A stretch of 55,653 nt of DNA from Nitrospirota bacterium (GTDB lineage Bacteria; Nitrospirota; Thermodesulfovibrionia; Thermodesulfovibrionales; SM23-35), in the NCBI GenBank assembly GCA_014859105.1, contig JACUUX010000013.1, positions 1 to 55,653 of the forward strand, written 5' to 3'. The notes below the pieces were generated by a model. That model saw only the letters and a program-made list of their open reading frames with translations, was not told the origin of the DNA and did not search any database. Numbering within the stretch: the stretch's first letter is position 1; each line of letters starts with the position of its first letter. Below, in pieces: positions 26,072 through 35,645 of this stretch. The position numbers and the translations under genes are program-made.

Positions 26072-27194
26072 ACCGAGGATTGCAATATTTGGAGCTTCAG
26101 GATTTGTTGGTTCTGCTCTTGTTGAGCGACTTTTTTTTGACAACACTTACAATTTTAAGGCACTTATACACAGTTTTGGAAATGCAGCACGCTTAGCCCG
26201 ATTACCAATCAATTTAACTCCTGTTGACGTATTAGATTTTGATCTGGTAAATAAAGCGCTATCCGGATACGATGTAGTCGTAAATTGCTTGAGAGGCGGA
26301 AATGCATTGATGATAAAGGGGCTTAAAAATATTATAAAGGCATCTCAAAAAAATAAAGTTAGAAAATTTATTCACATTGGCAGTATAGCTATTTATGGAA
26401 ATAATCCGCCACCCGGGAGCAGTTGCGAAACAGCACCCCCGCAACCAGGATCAAATTCGTATGGAATTATGAAAATAAAACAAGATGAAATGGTTTTCAG
26501 ATTGCATGCATCAGGAGTACCTTCGATTATTCTTTGCCCGTCAAATATTTCAGGGCCTTATTCTGTCTTTGTAATGAGTGCAATTGAAAAACTGCTTTCA
26601 AAGGAAATTGTACTGATCGATGAAGGGAGATATCCTGCCAACCTTGTTCATGTTGATAATCTTGTGGAGGCTATTTTAACAGCCATTAAAAGCGATGAAG
26701 GTTGGGGTGAAAGATATTTTATTAACGAAATTGAAAAAACAACATGGAAAGAATTTTATGAAGAATTGAAAGAAATTCTAAATATTAAAAGAGAACTTGT
26801 TTCCATATCCCGTGATGAAGTAATGGAGCAACTTGAAAAGACGAAAAATAGCAATGGATTTATGGGTAATTTAAGAGTTCTGAGATCCATGGAGTTCAGA
26901 AAAGCCATGTCAATATTACCGGCTTTTAAGAAAATTGATAATTTCATCGCTGATATTTTTTTCAGACAAAAGCCTGACATTCAGAACAAATTGAGACATA
27001 AGCTTATGGGGCCTGTCATTATTAATAAGGAGACAAACGGAATAAATGTGAGTGATCCATTAATCAGAGTTCAAATACGACGGGTTTACCATTCTCCGGA
27101 AAAAATAGTGTCTAAGTTAAATTATACCCCGTTACTTGATTACCAGCAGAGAAGAAAGACAACTGAAAGCTGGCTTAGATTTGTTAATTGCTAA
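26064..27194 (+). CDS. NAD-dependent epimerase/dehydratase-like protein
   Basis: A 376-residue extended-SDR protein with IAIFGASGFVGSALVERL at the N-terminus and a catalytic Tyr-x3-Lys in SYGIMKIKQDE. The region after the Rossmann domain is longer than usual and ends with a basic stretch (RRVYHSPEKIVSKLNY). It overlaps the Gfo/Idh gene (ATG 26064 inside its end), so the pair may act on the same nucleotide sugar. Product not deducible. Confidence 0.87.
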   Translation: MFEPRIAIFGASGFVGSALVERLFFDNTYNFKALIHSFGNAARLARLPINLTPVDVLDFDLVNKALSGYDVVVNCLRGGNALMIKGLKNIIKASQKNKVRKFIHIGSIAIYGNNPPPGSSCETAPPQPGSNSYGIMKIKQDEMVFRLHASGVPSIILCPSNISGPYSVFVMSAIEKLLSKEIVLIDEGRYPANLVHVDNLVEAILTAIKSDEGWGERYFINEIEKTTWKEFYEELKEILNIKRELVSISRDEVMEQLEKTKNSNGFMGNLRVLRSMEFRKAMSILPAFKKIDNFIADIFFRQKPDIQNKLRHKLMGPVIINKETNGINVSDPLIRVQIRRVYHSPEKIVSKLNYTPLLDYQQRRKTTESWLRFVNC

Positions 27195-27198
27195 AATA

Positions 27199-28149
27199 AT
27201 GCCTAAATATCCTCTCGTCAGTGTGATAATGCCGCTTTACAACAAGCAGCCTTATGTGAAGCGTGCTGTAGACAGTGTTATAAGCCAGACGTTTCCTGAC
27301 TGGGAATTAATTGTAGTTGATGATGGTTCTACCGACGGCTCCTCAAATGAAATTCCCCATGACGAACCGAGAATCCGCTTCCATCGGCAGGAAAATGCAG
27401 GACCGGGTGCTGCACGAAATAGCGGAATCAGTATGGCACGTGGGGAGTATGTGACATTTCTTGATGCAGATGACTACTACTATCCACATAAATTAGAGCA
27501 GGAAATGAAACTTTTACATGAGGAGAAATTAGCAGAATGGATGGCATCGGCTTATGATTATGAGTCGAGAGGAAAAGTAACATTCAAGAGCTTTCGGGAT
27601 ATTGAAGGAAACGAAATTAAGAATGGCAAACAGGTAGTTTTTGATGAAGCTCCGTCACAATTATCAATCAGTGGGTGGCATATAAGTGGTTTTTGCATAA
27701 AAAGAAAATTATTAGATCAAATTCGAGGGTTTCGAGAAAGTATGCGATGGATGGAAATAACAGATTTTCAGATTCGGAGTGCCTTAATTCAACCCAGAGT
27801 GCTTATCTTCACTTCGCCATTGTTTCGTGTAGTTGATGTTCCGGAAAGTGCATCTAAAATAATGTCGCATCGTATCGAAGGAATGAGACAGATGGGTGAT
27901 AGTTTGTATGTTTTGTCGAAAGAGTATTCATCATATTCAAATATTTTGCAGCGTAAAAGTAGAGAGCAATTTTTATCATACGTTTCTGAAATGATACTCT
28001 CTGGAAAGAATAATGAAGCCAGACAATTTCTTATAAAACAATATCCGTATAAATATGATAGAAAATGGTACAAAATGTGGATAGGAAGCTGGATGCCTAA
28101 ATGGTTACTGAAAAGAGTTGTAAGAACAAATCATCAGATTTTCGAATAA
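27199..28149 (+). CDS. Family 2 glycosyltransferase
   Basis: A 316-residue GT2: MPKYPLVSVIMPLYNKQPYV at the start, LIVVDDGSTDGSS, GPGAARNSGISMARGEYVTFLDADDYY. ATG 27199 falls four bases after the preceding stop; the longer frame from 27136 would overlap the epimerase gene and adds no conserved sequence. It is one of several GT2 enzymes in this locus with similar architecture. Confidence 0.92.
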   Translation: MPKYPLVSVIMPLYNKQPYVKRAVDSVISQTFPDWELIVVDDGSTDGSSNEIPHDEPRIRFHRQENAGPGAARNSGISMARGEYVTFLDADDYYYPHKLEQEMKLLHEEKLAEWMASAYDYESRGKVTFKSFRDIEGNEIKNGKQVVFDEAPSQLSISGWHISGFCIKRKLLDQIRGFRESMRWMEITDFQIRSALIQPRVLIFTSPLFRVVDVPESASKIMSHRIEGMRQMGDSLYVLSKEYSSYSNILQRKSREQFLSYVSEMILSGKNNEARQFLIKQYPYKYDRKWYKMWIGSWMPKWLLKRVVRTNHQIFE

Positions 28150-28173
28150 TAAAAGAAAAGTGAACTCTAAAAA

Positions 28174-29361
28174 ATGGCCGACAAATTAAAATGGATTTTA
28201 GTTGCCGGTGCAAGACCGAATTTCATGAAGATTGCGCCTTTAATAAAAGAAATCGAAAGATATAATACTAGCAAAAAAGTTACCGAACAAAAAATAACTC
28301 CCTTATTAGTTCACACCGGTCAGCATTATGACAAAGGCTTATCTAAAGTTTTTTTTGATGAGCTCAATATACCAAAACCTGATGTCAATTTAGGCGTGGG
28401 TTCAGGAAGCCATGGAGAACAGACGGGTAAAATTATGATTTCTTTTGAAAAAGTTGCAATAGAACATAAACCTGACCTCGTAATAGTTGTCGGTGATGTA
28501 AATTCTACCATCGCCTGTGCACTGGTTTCTGCAAAATTATGCATCCCTGTAGCCCATGTTGAAGCCGGATTAAGATCATTTGACAGATCAATGCCTGAAG
28601 AAATCAACCGTATTTTAACTGACCGGATAAGTGATTATCTCTTTACTCCGTCAGAAGATGCAAATAAAAACCTTTTGAATGAAGGGATTCCTGTTGAGAA
28701 AATATTTCTGGTGGGAAATATCATGGTTGACAGCCTGATGTCAATATTGCCTTATGTTCAAAAATCAGGAATATTTTCGAGACTTAATGGCATACTGCCG
28801 CAAAAAGACGCCATACAGGAATATGCCCTGCTGACACTTCACAGACCTTCAAATGTTGATGATAAAAAAACTTTGAATAGAGAGCTTGGTTGCCTTGGAG
28901 CAATATCTAAATCGATCCCGATTTTGTTTCCTGTTCATCCAAGAACAAAAAAACAAATACAGGCCTTTGGACTCGAGAAAAAAATTATATGGTTAAATGA
29001 TGAATTCCAGCCATTAAATCATCAAAATAAAAATTATCTTTATGGCCTTCCACCTCTTGGATATTTAGATTTCATGGCACTGATGAATAGAGCTAAGGTC
29101 ATCTTTACAGATTCTGGCGGAATTCAAGAAGAAAGTACAGTAATGGGGATTCCCTGCATTACCCTCAGGGAAAATACCGAAAGGCCTGTTACTGTGCAGC
29201 ACGGAACAAATATTCTTGCAGGTACTGATCCTGAAAAAATTAGGGAAGCCTTTGTCTATGCAATGTCAAATTCCGTGCAGACAAAGATTCCGGAACTGTG
29301 GGATGGGAAAACAGCTAAAAGAATTGTCACAATATTAACTTCTTCCCAAATCCAGCGATAA
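28174..29361 (+). CDS. wecB: UDP-N-acetylglucosamine 2-epimerase (non-hydrolysing)
   Basis: A 395-residue protein with the WecB landmarks: VAGARPNFMKIAPLI, HTGQHYD, VVGDVNSTIACALVSAKL, HVEAGLRSFDRSMPEEINR, LTLHRPSNVD and TDSGGIQEES. It interconverts UDP-GlcNAc and UDP-ManNAc. The locus has no obvious WecC dehydrogenase, so ManNAc itself or a derivative made elsewhere may be the building block. The last 17 bases, including the stop codon, form one arm of a 17-bp inverted repeat completed at 29467-29483. Confidence 0.95.
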   Translation: MADKLKWILVAGARPNFMKIAPLIKEIERYNTSKKVTEQKITPLLVHTGQHYDKGLSKVFFDELNIPKPDVNLGVGSGSHGEQTGKIMISFEKVAIEHKPDLVIVVGDVNSTIACALVSAKLCIPVAHVEAGLRSFDRSMPEEINRILTDRISDYLFTPSEDANKNLLNEGIPVEKIFLVGNIMVDSLMSILPYVQKSGIFSRLNGILPQKDAIQEYALLTLHRPSNVDDKKTLNRELGCLGAISKSIPILFPVHPRTKKQIQAFGLEKKIIWLNDEFQPLNHQNKNYLYGLPPLGYLDFMALMNRAKVIFTDSGGIQEESTVMGIPCITLRENTERPVTVQHGTNILAGTDPEKIREAFVYAMSNSVQTKIPELWDGKTAKRIVTILTSSQIQR

Positions 29362-29483
29362 GCAGCATAATCCCTTGCTATATTTGTCATTGCGAGCACC
29401 TGAAAGGTGCGTGGCAATCTTTTCTCAAACGACGAGATTCCTTGCTCCGCTCGGAATGACATCTCTTTATCGCTGGATTTGGG
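29345..29483. repeat. 17-bp inverted repeat enclosing a REP-like palindrome
   Basis: CCCAAATCCAGCGATAA at 29345-29361 (3' end of wecB) is the exact reverse complement of 29467-29483. Between them, 29385-29461 starts TGTCATTGCGAG and ends GGAATGACA, a REP-like palindromic unit. It could act as a terminator or mRNA-stabilising structure after wecB, or mark an insertion with inverted duplication. Confidence 0.7.
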
Positions 29484-29544
29484 TTCTTATTAATGTAATT
29501 TTTCATATAGAAGGCAAGTACTGGAAAAGGGGGAATAAATAATT

Positions 29545-32500
29545 ATGAGAAACTTTAGAAATCGTGTTGTTTCCTTGTCTGTAGTCATCTTTTTTGCATT
29601 CTTAAGCTTTAATCTTCTTGATGCCCGTGCAGATGTAATTATCGATAATGGACAGCCCGGCACATCTTATACAGGAACATGGGGTGTGTCCGGCGGATTA
29701 TATCCTTACGGAACAAATTCACTCTGGAGCAGAGACGGAGCTACCTATACGTGGCAGTTCAGCTCCCAACCCGCAGGCACATATGAAGTTTATATGTGGT
29801 GGTCGGAATATAATTCCAGAGCAACAAACATCGCTGTTGACATCACTCATCGTGATGGAACATCGAGGGTTTATATAAATCAACAGCAAAACGCCGGCAC
29901 ATGGAATAGCCTTGGGCAATATTATTTTGACTCAAGCGGGAGTGTCAGAATAATAGCTGCCTATGGTTCTACAGTCAGCACGTGTGCAGATGCCGTATGG
30001 TTCCAGCATATTTCTTCAAACATACCTCCAACAGCGTATATAGATTCAATAACTCCAAATCCTGCACTGCCTGGCGAGACGGTGAGCTTTTCCGGTCATG
30101 GTACAGATGCAGATGGAAACATTGCCGCTTATCAATGGGAATCCAGCATAAATGGATTACTGAGTAATTTAGCATCCTTTTCAAAATCAGACCTTTCTGC
30201 AGGTACCCATACAATTTCCTTCAGGGTACAGGATAATGAAGGAGCATGGTCAGCACCGGTGACACAGACCTTAGTTGTCGGCACCATTCCTACTGAAGTC
30301 ATTATAGACAACCGTGATGTAGCGACATCACAGACAGGAAGCTGGTGGATATCAGGGGCAACCAACCCATATGGTGCTGATTCTGTGTGGAGCCGTGATG
30401 GGTATACTTTTACGTTTCATTTTACGCCAACACAAACAGGCAATTACGAACTATCCATGTGGTGGTCAACATGGCCATCGAGGAGTAATAATGTACCGGT
30501 TGATATTCAATACTCTGGTGGTACAACAAGGCTATATATCAACCAGCAACTTAACGGAGGGATTTGGAATTTTATTGGCACATATCCGTTTGAAGCAGGG
30601 GCAAGTTACAGGGTAACAATTACATCTTCATATGGTTCTACAGTCAGCACATGTGCCGATGCAGTAAAATTTGTTTATGTTTCAGGTTCTGCAGGTAATA
30701 CACCTCCAACAGCTTACATTGATTCTATAAGCCCCAATCCTGCATTGCCCGGTGAAACAGTGAGCTTTGCCGGCCATGGTACGGACATCGACGGCACCAT
30801 AACAGCTTACAACTGGCGTTCGAGCATTGACGGCGTTTTGAGCACTTCAGCTACATTCAGCACATCATCATTGTCCGAAGGAATACATATTATCTATTTT
30901 AACGTACAGGACGATCAGGATGCCTGGTCGCCGGAAACAAGAGTGATATTGGGATACCGTGGATGTTCATCCCCTGTCAGAATTATGCCTCTCGGTGATT
31001 CAATAACATTTGGAAGAAATGACCCGGCACTTGAGCCTGTTGACCCTTTATATTATCCACATGTTCCTAATTATGTAACCGGATATAGACAACCTCTTTA
31101 TCTGTCATTATTAAATGCCGGATACTATGTTGATTTTGTTGGTAGCTTGCATGATGGTGAATTGGCTGAACCGGTTTTTGATATTGACCATCATGGTGTC
31201 CTTGGTGCTTTAGATAGCGATATAGCAAATAATGTATATAATTATCTCTCTCAAAATCCGGCAGATATTATTCTTCTCCATATAGGAACCAATTCTCTGG
31301 ACACGAATCCGGGAGATGTTGAGAATATCCTCAAAGAGATCGACCGCTATGAGCAAGATAACAGTAGAAATATTATGGTTGTACTTGCCCGTATAATTAA
31401 CAGAAAGACTTACAGCTTGACAACAACACAATTTAATAACAATGTTCAGGCAATGGCTGAGGGGCGTATAGCTAACGGAGATGAAATTGTGATCGTTGAT
31501 CAGGAAAGTGCTTTAGATTATGCAAACGATATGTGGGATAATCTTCATCCTAATAATTCAGGTTACAACAAGATGGCAGATGTATGGTTTAATGGACTGA
31601 ATGATTTTTTACCGGTCTGTGAACAGTTTGCTCCATTTATTTTTACATATCCTGTGACATCAGCAATAGTAGGAGAACCTTATACTTACCATGTACAGGC
31701 AATTGGAAAGCCTTCACCGACATATACCTTTGACGGCGTTCCACCTTCAGGCATGACAATTGATTCAAATACAGGATTAATAAGCTGGACCCCCTTTGCT
31801 TCCGGTAGCTTCAATGTTATCGTTAAAGCTTCCAATGGAGTTGGGAGTTCTTCAATTCAAAGTTTTACTATCGAGGTCTATGGAACATATACCATTGCGG
31901 CTACGGCAGGCAGCGGAGGAAGCATTTCTCCCTCTGGCGCAATATCCGTGTCCCAGGGAGCTAACCAGACATTCACAATAACACCGAACACAGGCTATCA
32001 TATTGCAGATGTGCTGGTTGATGGCAGTTCAGCAGGGGCTGTCACCTCATATACATTCAATAATATAGTAGATAACCATACGATTGAAGCATTTTTTGCA
32101 CTGAATACCGGCATTCAAGAAATCATAATTGATAATGGGCAACCTGGCACATCTTATACAGGAACATGGGGTGTGTCTGGTGGATTATATCCTTATGGGA
32201 CAAATTCACTCTGGAGCAGAGATGGAGCTACCTACACATGGCAAATTAACTCTCAGCCGGCCGGTATTTACGAAGTCTATATGTGGTGGTCGGAATATAA
32301 ATCGAGGGCAACAAACATTGCTGTTGATATCACTCATCGTGACGGTAAAAGCACTGTATATATCAACCAACAACTCGATGCAGGCAAATGGAACAAACTC
32401 GGGGAATATTACTTTGACGGAACAGGAAGAGTCACGATCATTGCTGCCTATGGTTCTACAGTCAGCACCTGTGCAGATGCTGTAAAATTTGTTCATGTTT

Positions 32501-34821
32501 CAGGTTCTGGAGGTAATATACCTCCGACAGCATATATTGATTCTATAAGTCCCAACCCTGCTGAAGCCGGACAGACCATTGAATTCAGAGGTCATGGTAC
32601 AGACAGTGACGGTTCTGTTATAGCATATCGCTGGGAATCCAGCATAGATGGACTGCTTAGCACCTCTGGCATATTTACAAGTTCATCTCTTACTGCAGGG
32701 ACACACACAATTTCCTTCAGGGTACAGGACAATGAAGGAGCATGGTCAGAGCCTGTAACAGAGGTTTTAGTTATAGGGAGTGTATCCACAGAGGTAATAA
32801 TAGATAACCGTGATGCAGCGACATCGCAGACAGGGACATGGGATGTATCAGGTGCAGCCGACCCGTATGGAGTTGATTCTGTGTGGAGCCGTGATGGTAC
32901 AACTTTTACATGGCATTTTGTGCCGCCACAGAGTGGTAATTATGAGTTATCGATGTGGTGGACAACATGGTCATCGAGGAGTAACAATATTCCTGTTGAT
33001 ATTGAATACTACGGTGGAACAACAAGGGTATATATCAACCAGCAGCTAAACGGTGGCCGGTGGAATGTTCTTGGCACGTATCCATTTGAAGCAGGGATAA
33101 GTTACAGGGTAACAATAACATCTCAACCGGGACCTTCGAGCACATGTGCAGATGCGGTAAGGTTCGTATACATTCCCGGTGGGAATATTGCTCCTACAGC
33201 CACAATAGATTTAATAAGCCCTAATCCTGCACTTCCGGGCGAGACGGTAAGCTTTGCCGGTAGTGGGACAGACAGCGACGGCACCATAACAGGCTACAAC
33301 TGGCGCTCGAGTATTGACGGTCAATTAAGCAGTTCGGCTTCATTCAGCACATCTGCTTTATCAGAAGGCAACCATGTAATCTATTTCAAGGTTCAGGACA
33401 ATCAGGGTGCCTGGTCTCAGGAGGCGAGCAGGACTGCTGAAATTGCCAACCCGATTGCAGACCCGAACACAGAACACATTTTTGTGTGCCTTTTATATTT
33501 TGCGGCGAGTGATAAGCCTGATTTAATATCGTTCCTCCAAAATGAGGGTGCTTACAAGGACGGCGATGTATGGAAATATGAAAGTTTAGCACAGGGGAAG
33601 ACTTACATAATTCATATTATTGAAGACATAGAAAGTATGAAGCAAGCTTTATATACTGAAAATGCACATATGATCATGACGGGACATGCCAATTACGGAT
33701 TGGGAGGCGTTTTTATCCCGGATTATACACGCAAGGAGCAAGTGACCAACAACATTTTTTACATCGATGACGATAAGATATTTAACTATTCTTCTCCGTG
33801 GATACATGTTAGTGTTTATGGATTAATAGAAAGCCAGGCATATCCGAACTGGTGGCCTGTCTTTAAAGACGGAACGAACGGAATAATGCCATATGATTTT
33901 GGTGATCCACAGGGTGACCCGCCTTACAATTATTTTGTAACCTATCAGGTGCCGGGAGACCCCACATATTACAAGATTGAAACTGTTCGCAATAGTGCGA
34001 GAATGAGGTTCCCGGATTCTAACAGGCCGGCCTGGTATTCCCCGGATGGAAGTTTGCCCGACCCTTCAAATTATGACCACTTGCAGTACTACATTACTAA
34101 TACGGATTTATCTTTTGAATCTATCGGGAAATGGATACGCTCAAGGTCTGATACAGGATATTATGGAAGCCATTATTGTTACACTTCAGCAGGTCAGGGA
34201 GACAAGCTGGTGCGATGGAATTTCAGTATTCCAGAAGCAGGAAATTATGATGTATTTGCCTGGTGGCCTTCTTCAGCTTCTAACACCGTTAATGCACTTT
34301 ATACCGTAACCCATTCTTCCGGGAGTATAACAGTAACAAAAAATCAGACAGTAAGCGGCGGCCAGTGGAACAAACTTGGAGAATTTTACTTTGACCCGGG
34401 AGAATACTCAATAACGTTGACAGATGCCACTTCTGCCGGCAATGTTGTGGCTGATGCAGTGAAAATAACTCACAGGGACAACCCTGCAGTTTTTGATACA
34501 ACTATAGATAACCTGGTGTGTCCAAAGTCCCACTATGGAAGTAAAACGATTCTTTTCCGGAAAGAACTCGAGATTGAATTGGTAAAACTTAAGTATAAGA
34601 GGATGCTTTATGATTCCTGCAGTGTCGGCACTTACTATCTTGATACTTTTAACAGGGGTGTCATGTTTTACACAGTAGCAAGTTCTAATACAAGGGGAAT
34701 TTATCGGTATCTGAAAGCCTATTGGGAAGAGAAAAGCGATCAGGAAATCTGGCAGATTCTTCAGGCTTATCAGCCCCTGTATGATTACTATTACTTTGAT
34801 AAGTTGCCGTCAGAACAGTAG
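29545..34821 (+). CDS. Giant secreted protein: golvesin-type repeats, PKD-like domains and an SGNH hydrolase
   Basis: A 1758-residue exported protein with an AAGGGGGA Shine-Dalgarno and signal peptide (residues 1-29, ending LDARA). Golvesin-C-like beta domains appear at about 31-155, 252-378, 859-981 and 1084-1207, with a divergent fifth at 1535-1655 (WWSEY/WWSTW and STCADAVKF are their marks). PKD-like domains lie at 157-247, 385-470, 987-1078 and 1210-1297. An SGNH hydrolase spans about 475-700 with S486 (LGDSITFG), N583 (HIGTNS), D665 and H668 (DNLHP), followed by Ig-like and InlB-like modules. Residues about 1310-1520 match nothing I recognise. It is probably an extracellular glycan-binding esterase. 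The SGNH-Ig block is homologous to the one in the 1208-residue protein. Confidence 0.87.
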   Translation: MRNFRNRVVSLSVVIFFAFLSFNLLDARADVIIDNGQPGTSYTGTWGVSGGLYPYGTNSLWSRDGATYTWQFSSQPAGTYEVYMWWSEYNSRATNIAVDITHRDGTSRVYINQQQNAGTWNSLGQYYFDSSGSVRIIAAYGSTVSTCADAVWFQHISSNIPPTAYIDSITPNPALPGETVSFSGHGTDADGNIAAYQWESSINGLLSNLASFSKSDLSAGTHTISFRVQDNEGAWSAPVTQTLVVGTIPTEVIIDNRDVATSQTGSWWISGATNPYGADSVWSRDGYTFTFHFTPTQTGNYELSMWWSTWPSRSNNVPVDIQYSGGTTRLYINQQLNGGIWNFIGTYPFEAGASYRVTITSSYGSTVSTCADAVKFVYVSGSAGNTPPTAYIDSISPNPALPGETVSFAGHGTDIDGTITAYNWRSSIDGVLSTSATFSTSSLSEGIHIIYFNVQDDQDAWSPETRVILGYRGCSSPVRIMPLGDSITFGRNDPALEPVDPLYYPHVPNYVTGYRQPLYLSLLNAGYYVDFVGSLHDGELAEPVFDIDHHGVLGALDSDIANNVYNYLSQNPADIILLHIGTNSLDTNPGDVENILKEIDRYEQDNSRNIMVVLARIINRKTYSLTTTQFNNNVQAMAEGRIANGDEIVIVDQESALDYANDMWDNLHPNNSGYNKMADVWFNGLNDFLPVCEQFAPFIFTYPVTSAIVGEPYTYHVQAIGKPSPTYTFDGVPPSGMTIDSNTGLISWTPFASGSFNVIVKASNGVGSSSIQSFTIEVYGTYTIAATAGSGGSISPSGAISVSQGANQTFTITPNTGYHIADVLVDGSSAGAVTSYTFNNIVDNHTIEAFFALNTGIQEIIIDNGQPGTSYTGTWGVSGGLYPYGTNSLWSRDGATYTWQINSQPAGIYEVYMWWSEYKSRATNIAVDITHRDGKSTVYINQQLDAGKWNKLGEYYFDGTGRVTIIAAYGSTVSTCADAVKFVHVSGSGGNIPPTAYIDSISPNPAEAGQTIEFRGHGTDSDGSVIAYRWESSIDGLLSTSGIFTSSSLTAGTHTISFRVQDNEGAWSEPVTEVLVIGSVSTEVIIDNRDAATSQTGTWDVSGAADPYGVDSVWSRDGTTFTWHFVPPQSGNYELSMWWTTWSSRSNNIPVDIEYYGGTTRVYINQQLNGGRWNVLGTYPFEAGISYRVTITSQPGPSSTCADAVRFVYIPGGNIAPTATIDLISPNPALPGETVSFAGSGTDSDGTITGYNWRSSIDGQLSSSASFSTSALSEGNHVIYFKVQDNQGAWSQEASRTAEIANPIADPNTEHIFVCLLYFAASDKPDLISFLQNEGAYKDGDVWKYESLAQGKTYIIHIIEDIESMKQALYTENAHMIMTGHANYGLGGVFIPDYTRKEQVTNNIFYIDDDKIFNYSSPWIHVSVYGLIESQAYPNWWPVFKDGTNGIMPYDFGDPQGDPPYNYFVTYQVPGDPTYYKIETVRNSARMRFPDSNRPAWYSPDGSLPDPSNYDHLQYYITNTDLSFESIGKWIRSRSDTGYYGSHYCYTSAGQGDKLVRWNFSIPEAGNYDVFAWWPSSASNTVNALYTVTHSSGSITVTKNQTVSGGQWNKLGEFYFDPGEYSITLTDATSAGNVVADAVKITHRDNPAVFDTTIDNLVCPKSHYGSKTILFRKELEIELVKLKYKRMLYDSCSVGTYYLDTFNRGVMFYTVASSNTRGIYRYLKAYWEEKSDQEIWQILQAYQPLYDYYYFDKLPSEQ

Positions 34822-34887
34822 AGAAAGGAATACTCACAGATATAAAAAATTTACATGGAATTATGTATTTGCTAAGGAGGTATTAAT

Positions 34888-35577
34888 ATGGAAGGATATA
34901 AAAGAATCGTAGTTATTATATTAACCATCATATGTCTGATATCATCGGTTATATCAGTAATTGCAAAGGAGCCGGAAAAACCGGAGGTAAACTATACATT
35001 CAGTTTCGAAAAAGAGTCAAGGATTAACGATGTTGCCGTTCTCAGTTCGAAAGAAGCCTTTAATATGCTCAAGGGTATAGAGTTTATTATAGACGAGCAA
35101 TTGTTGCATGCAGCCATATTCAGGACATTTGTTAACAGAAAAGCTGAAGCGATTGGTATTGCAGTGGATGCACTCAAATTACCTTTAATAGAAATAAAAG
35201 ACGGTCAGATGGTAAACAGGGGCGATGATATTTATATAGCGAGGAAGATATTTGAAGTATTTCCCGATGAGTCTGTTGATAATTTATTGATGCTTTATAA
35301 AGAAGGTGATGCTGTAGCGAGGGGGAATATAATCCGTGCCTCTGGCAATGTATCCGGACAGCCGATTAGAGACTTACTTGTGAAGGCGCTTGACGAGAAA
35401 ACTTTCTGTGAGGGGGAATACCCTGAAATGATTGGAAAGCCTTTACGTATCTGTGATGTAGCATATAATCAACTGGTGCTCAGATATAAGATTAAAGACG
35501 TTCTCCGAACTATCGGAAATGAATATAAAATTGAAACCAGAGACTATCACATAAATATTCTTAAAAGTAAATTATAA
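34888..35577 (+). CDS. Exported protein of unknown function
   Basis: A 229-residue product with a strong Shine-Dalgarno (TAAGGAGG) and an N-terminal signal or anchor segment (YKRIVVIILTIICLISSVISVIA). The rest is predicted helical; repeated amphipathic stretches such as FEVFPDESVDNLLMLYKEGDAVARGNIIRASGN suggest a HEAT-like solenoid. It follows the golvesin/SGNH gene by 66 bases and may be its periplasmic partner. I do not recognise a family. Confidence 0.75.
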   Translation: MEGYKRIVVIILTIICLISSVISVIAKEPEKPEVNYTFSFEKESRINDVAVLSSKEAFNMLKGIEFIIDEQLLHAAIFRTFVNRKAEAIGIAVDALKLPLIEIKDGQMVNRGDDIYIARKIFEVFPDESVDNLLMLYKEGDAVARGNIIRASGNVSGQPIRDLLVKALDEKTFCEGEYPEMIGKPLRICDVAYNQLVLRYKIKDVLRTIGNEYKIETRDYHINILKSKL

Positions 35578-35645
35578 ATTCTATCATTTAATTCTAAAGT
35601 AAATCCCTGTTCAGACTCGAAAAAGTATCATTTCATTTATAAAAT

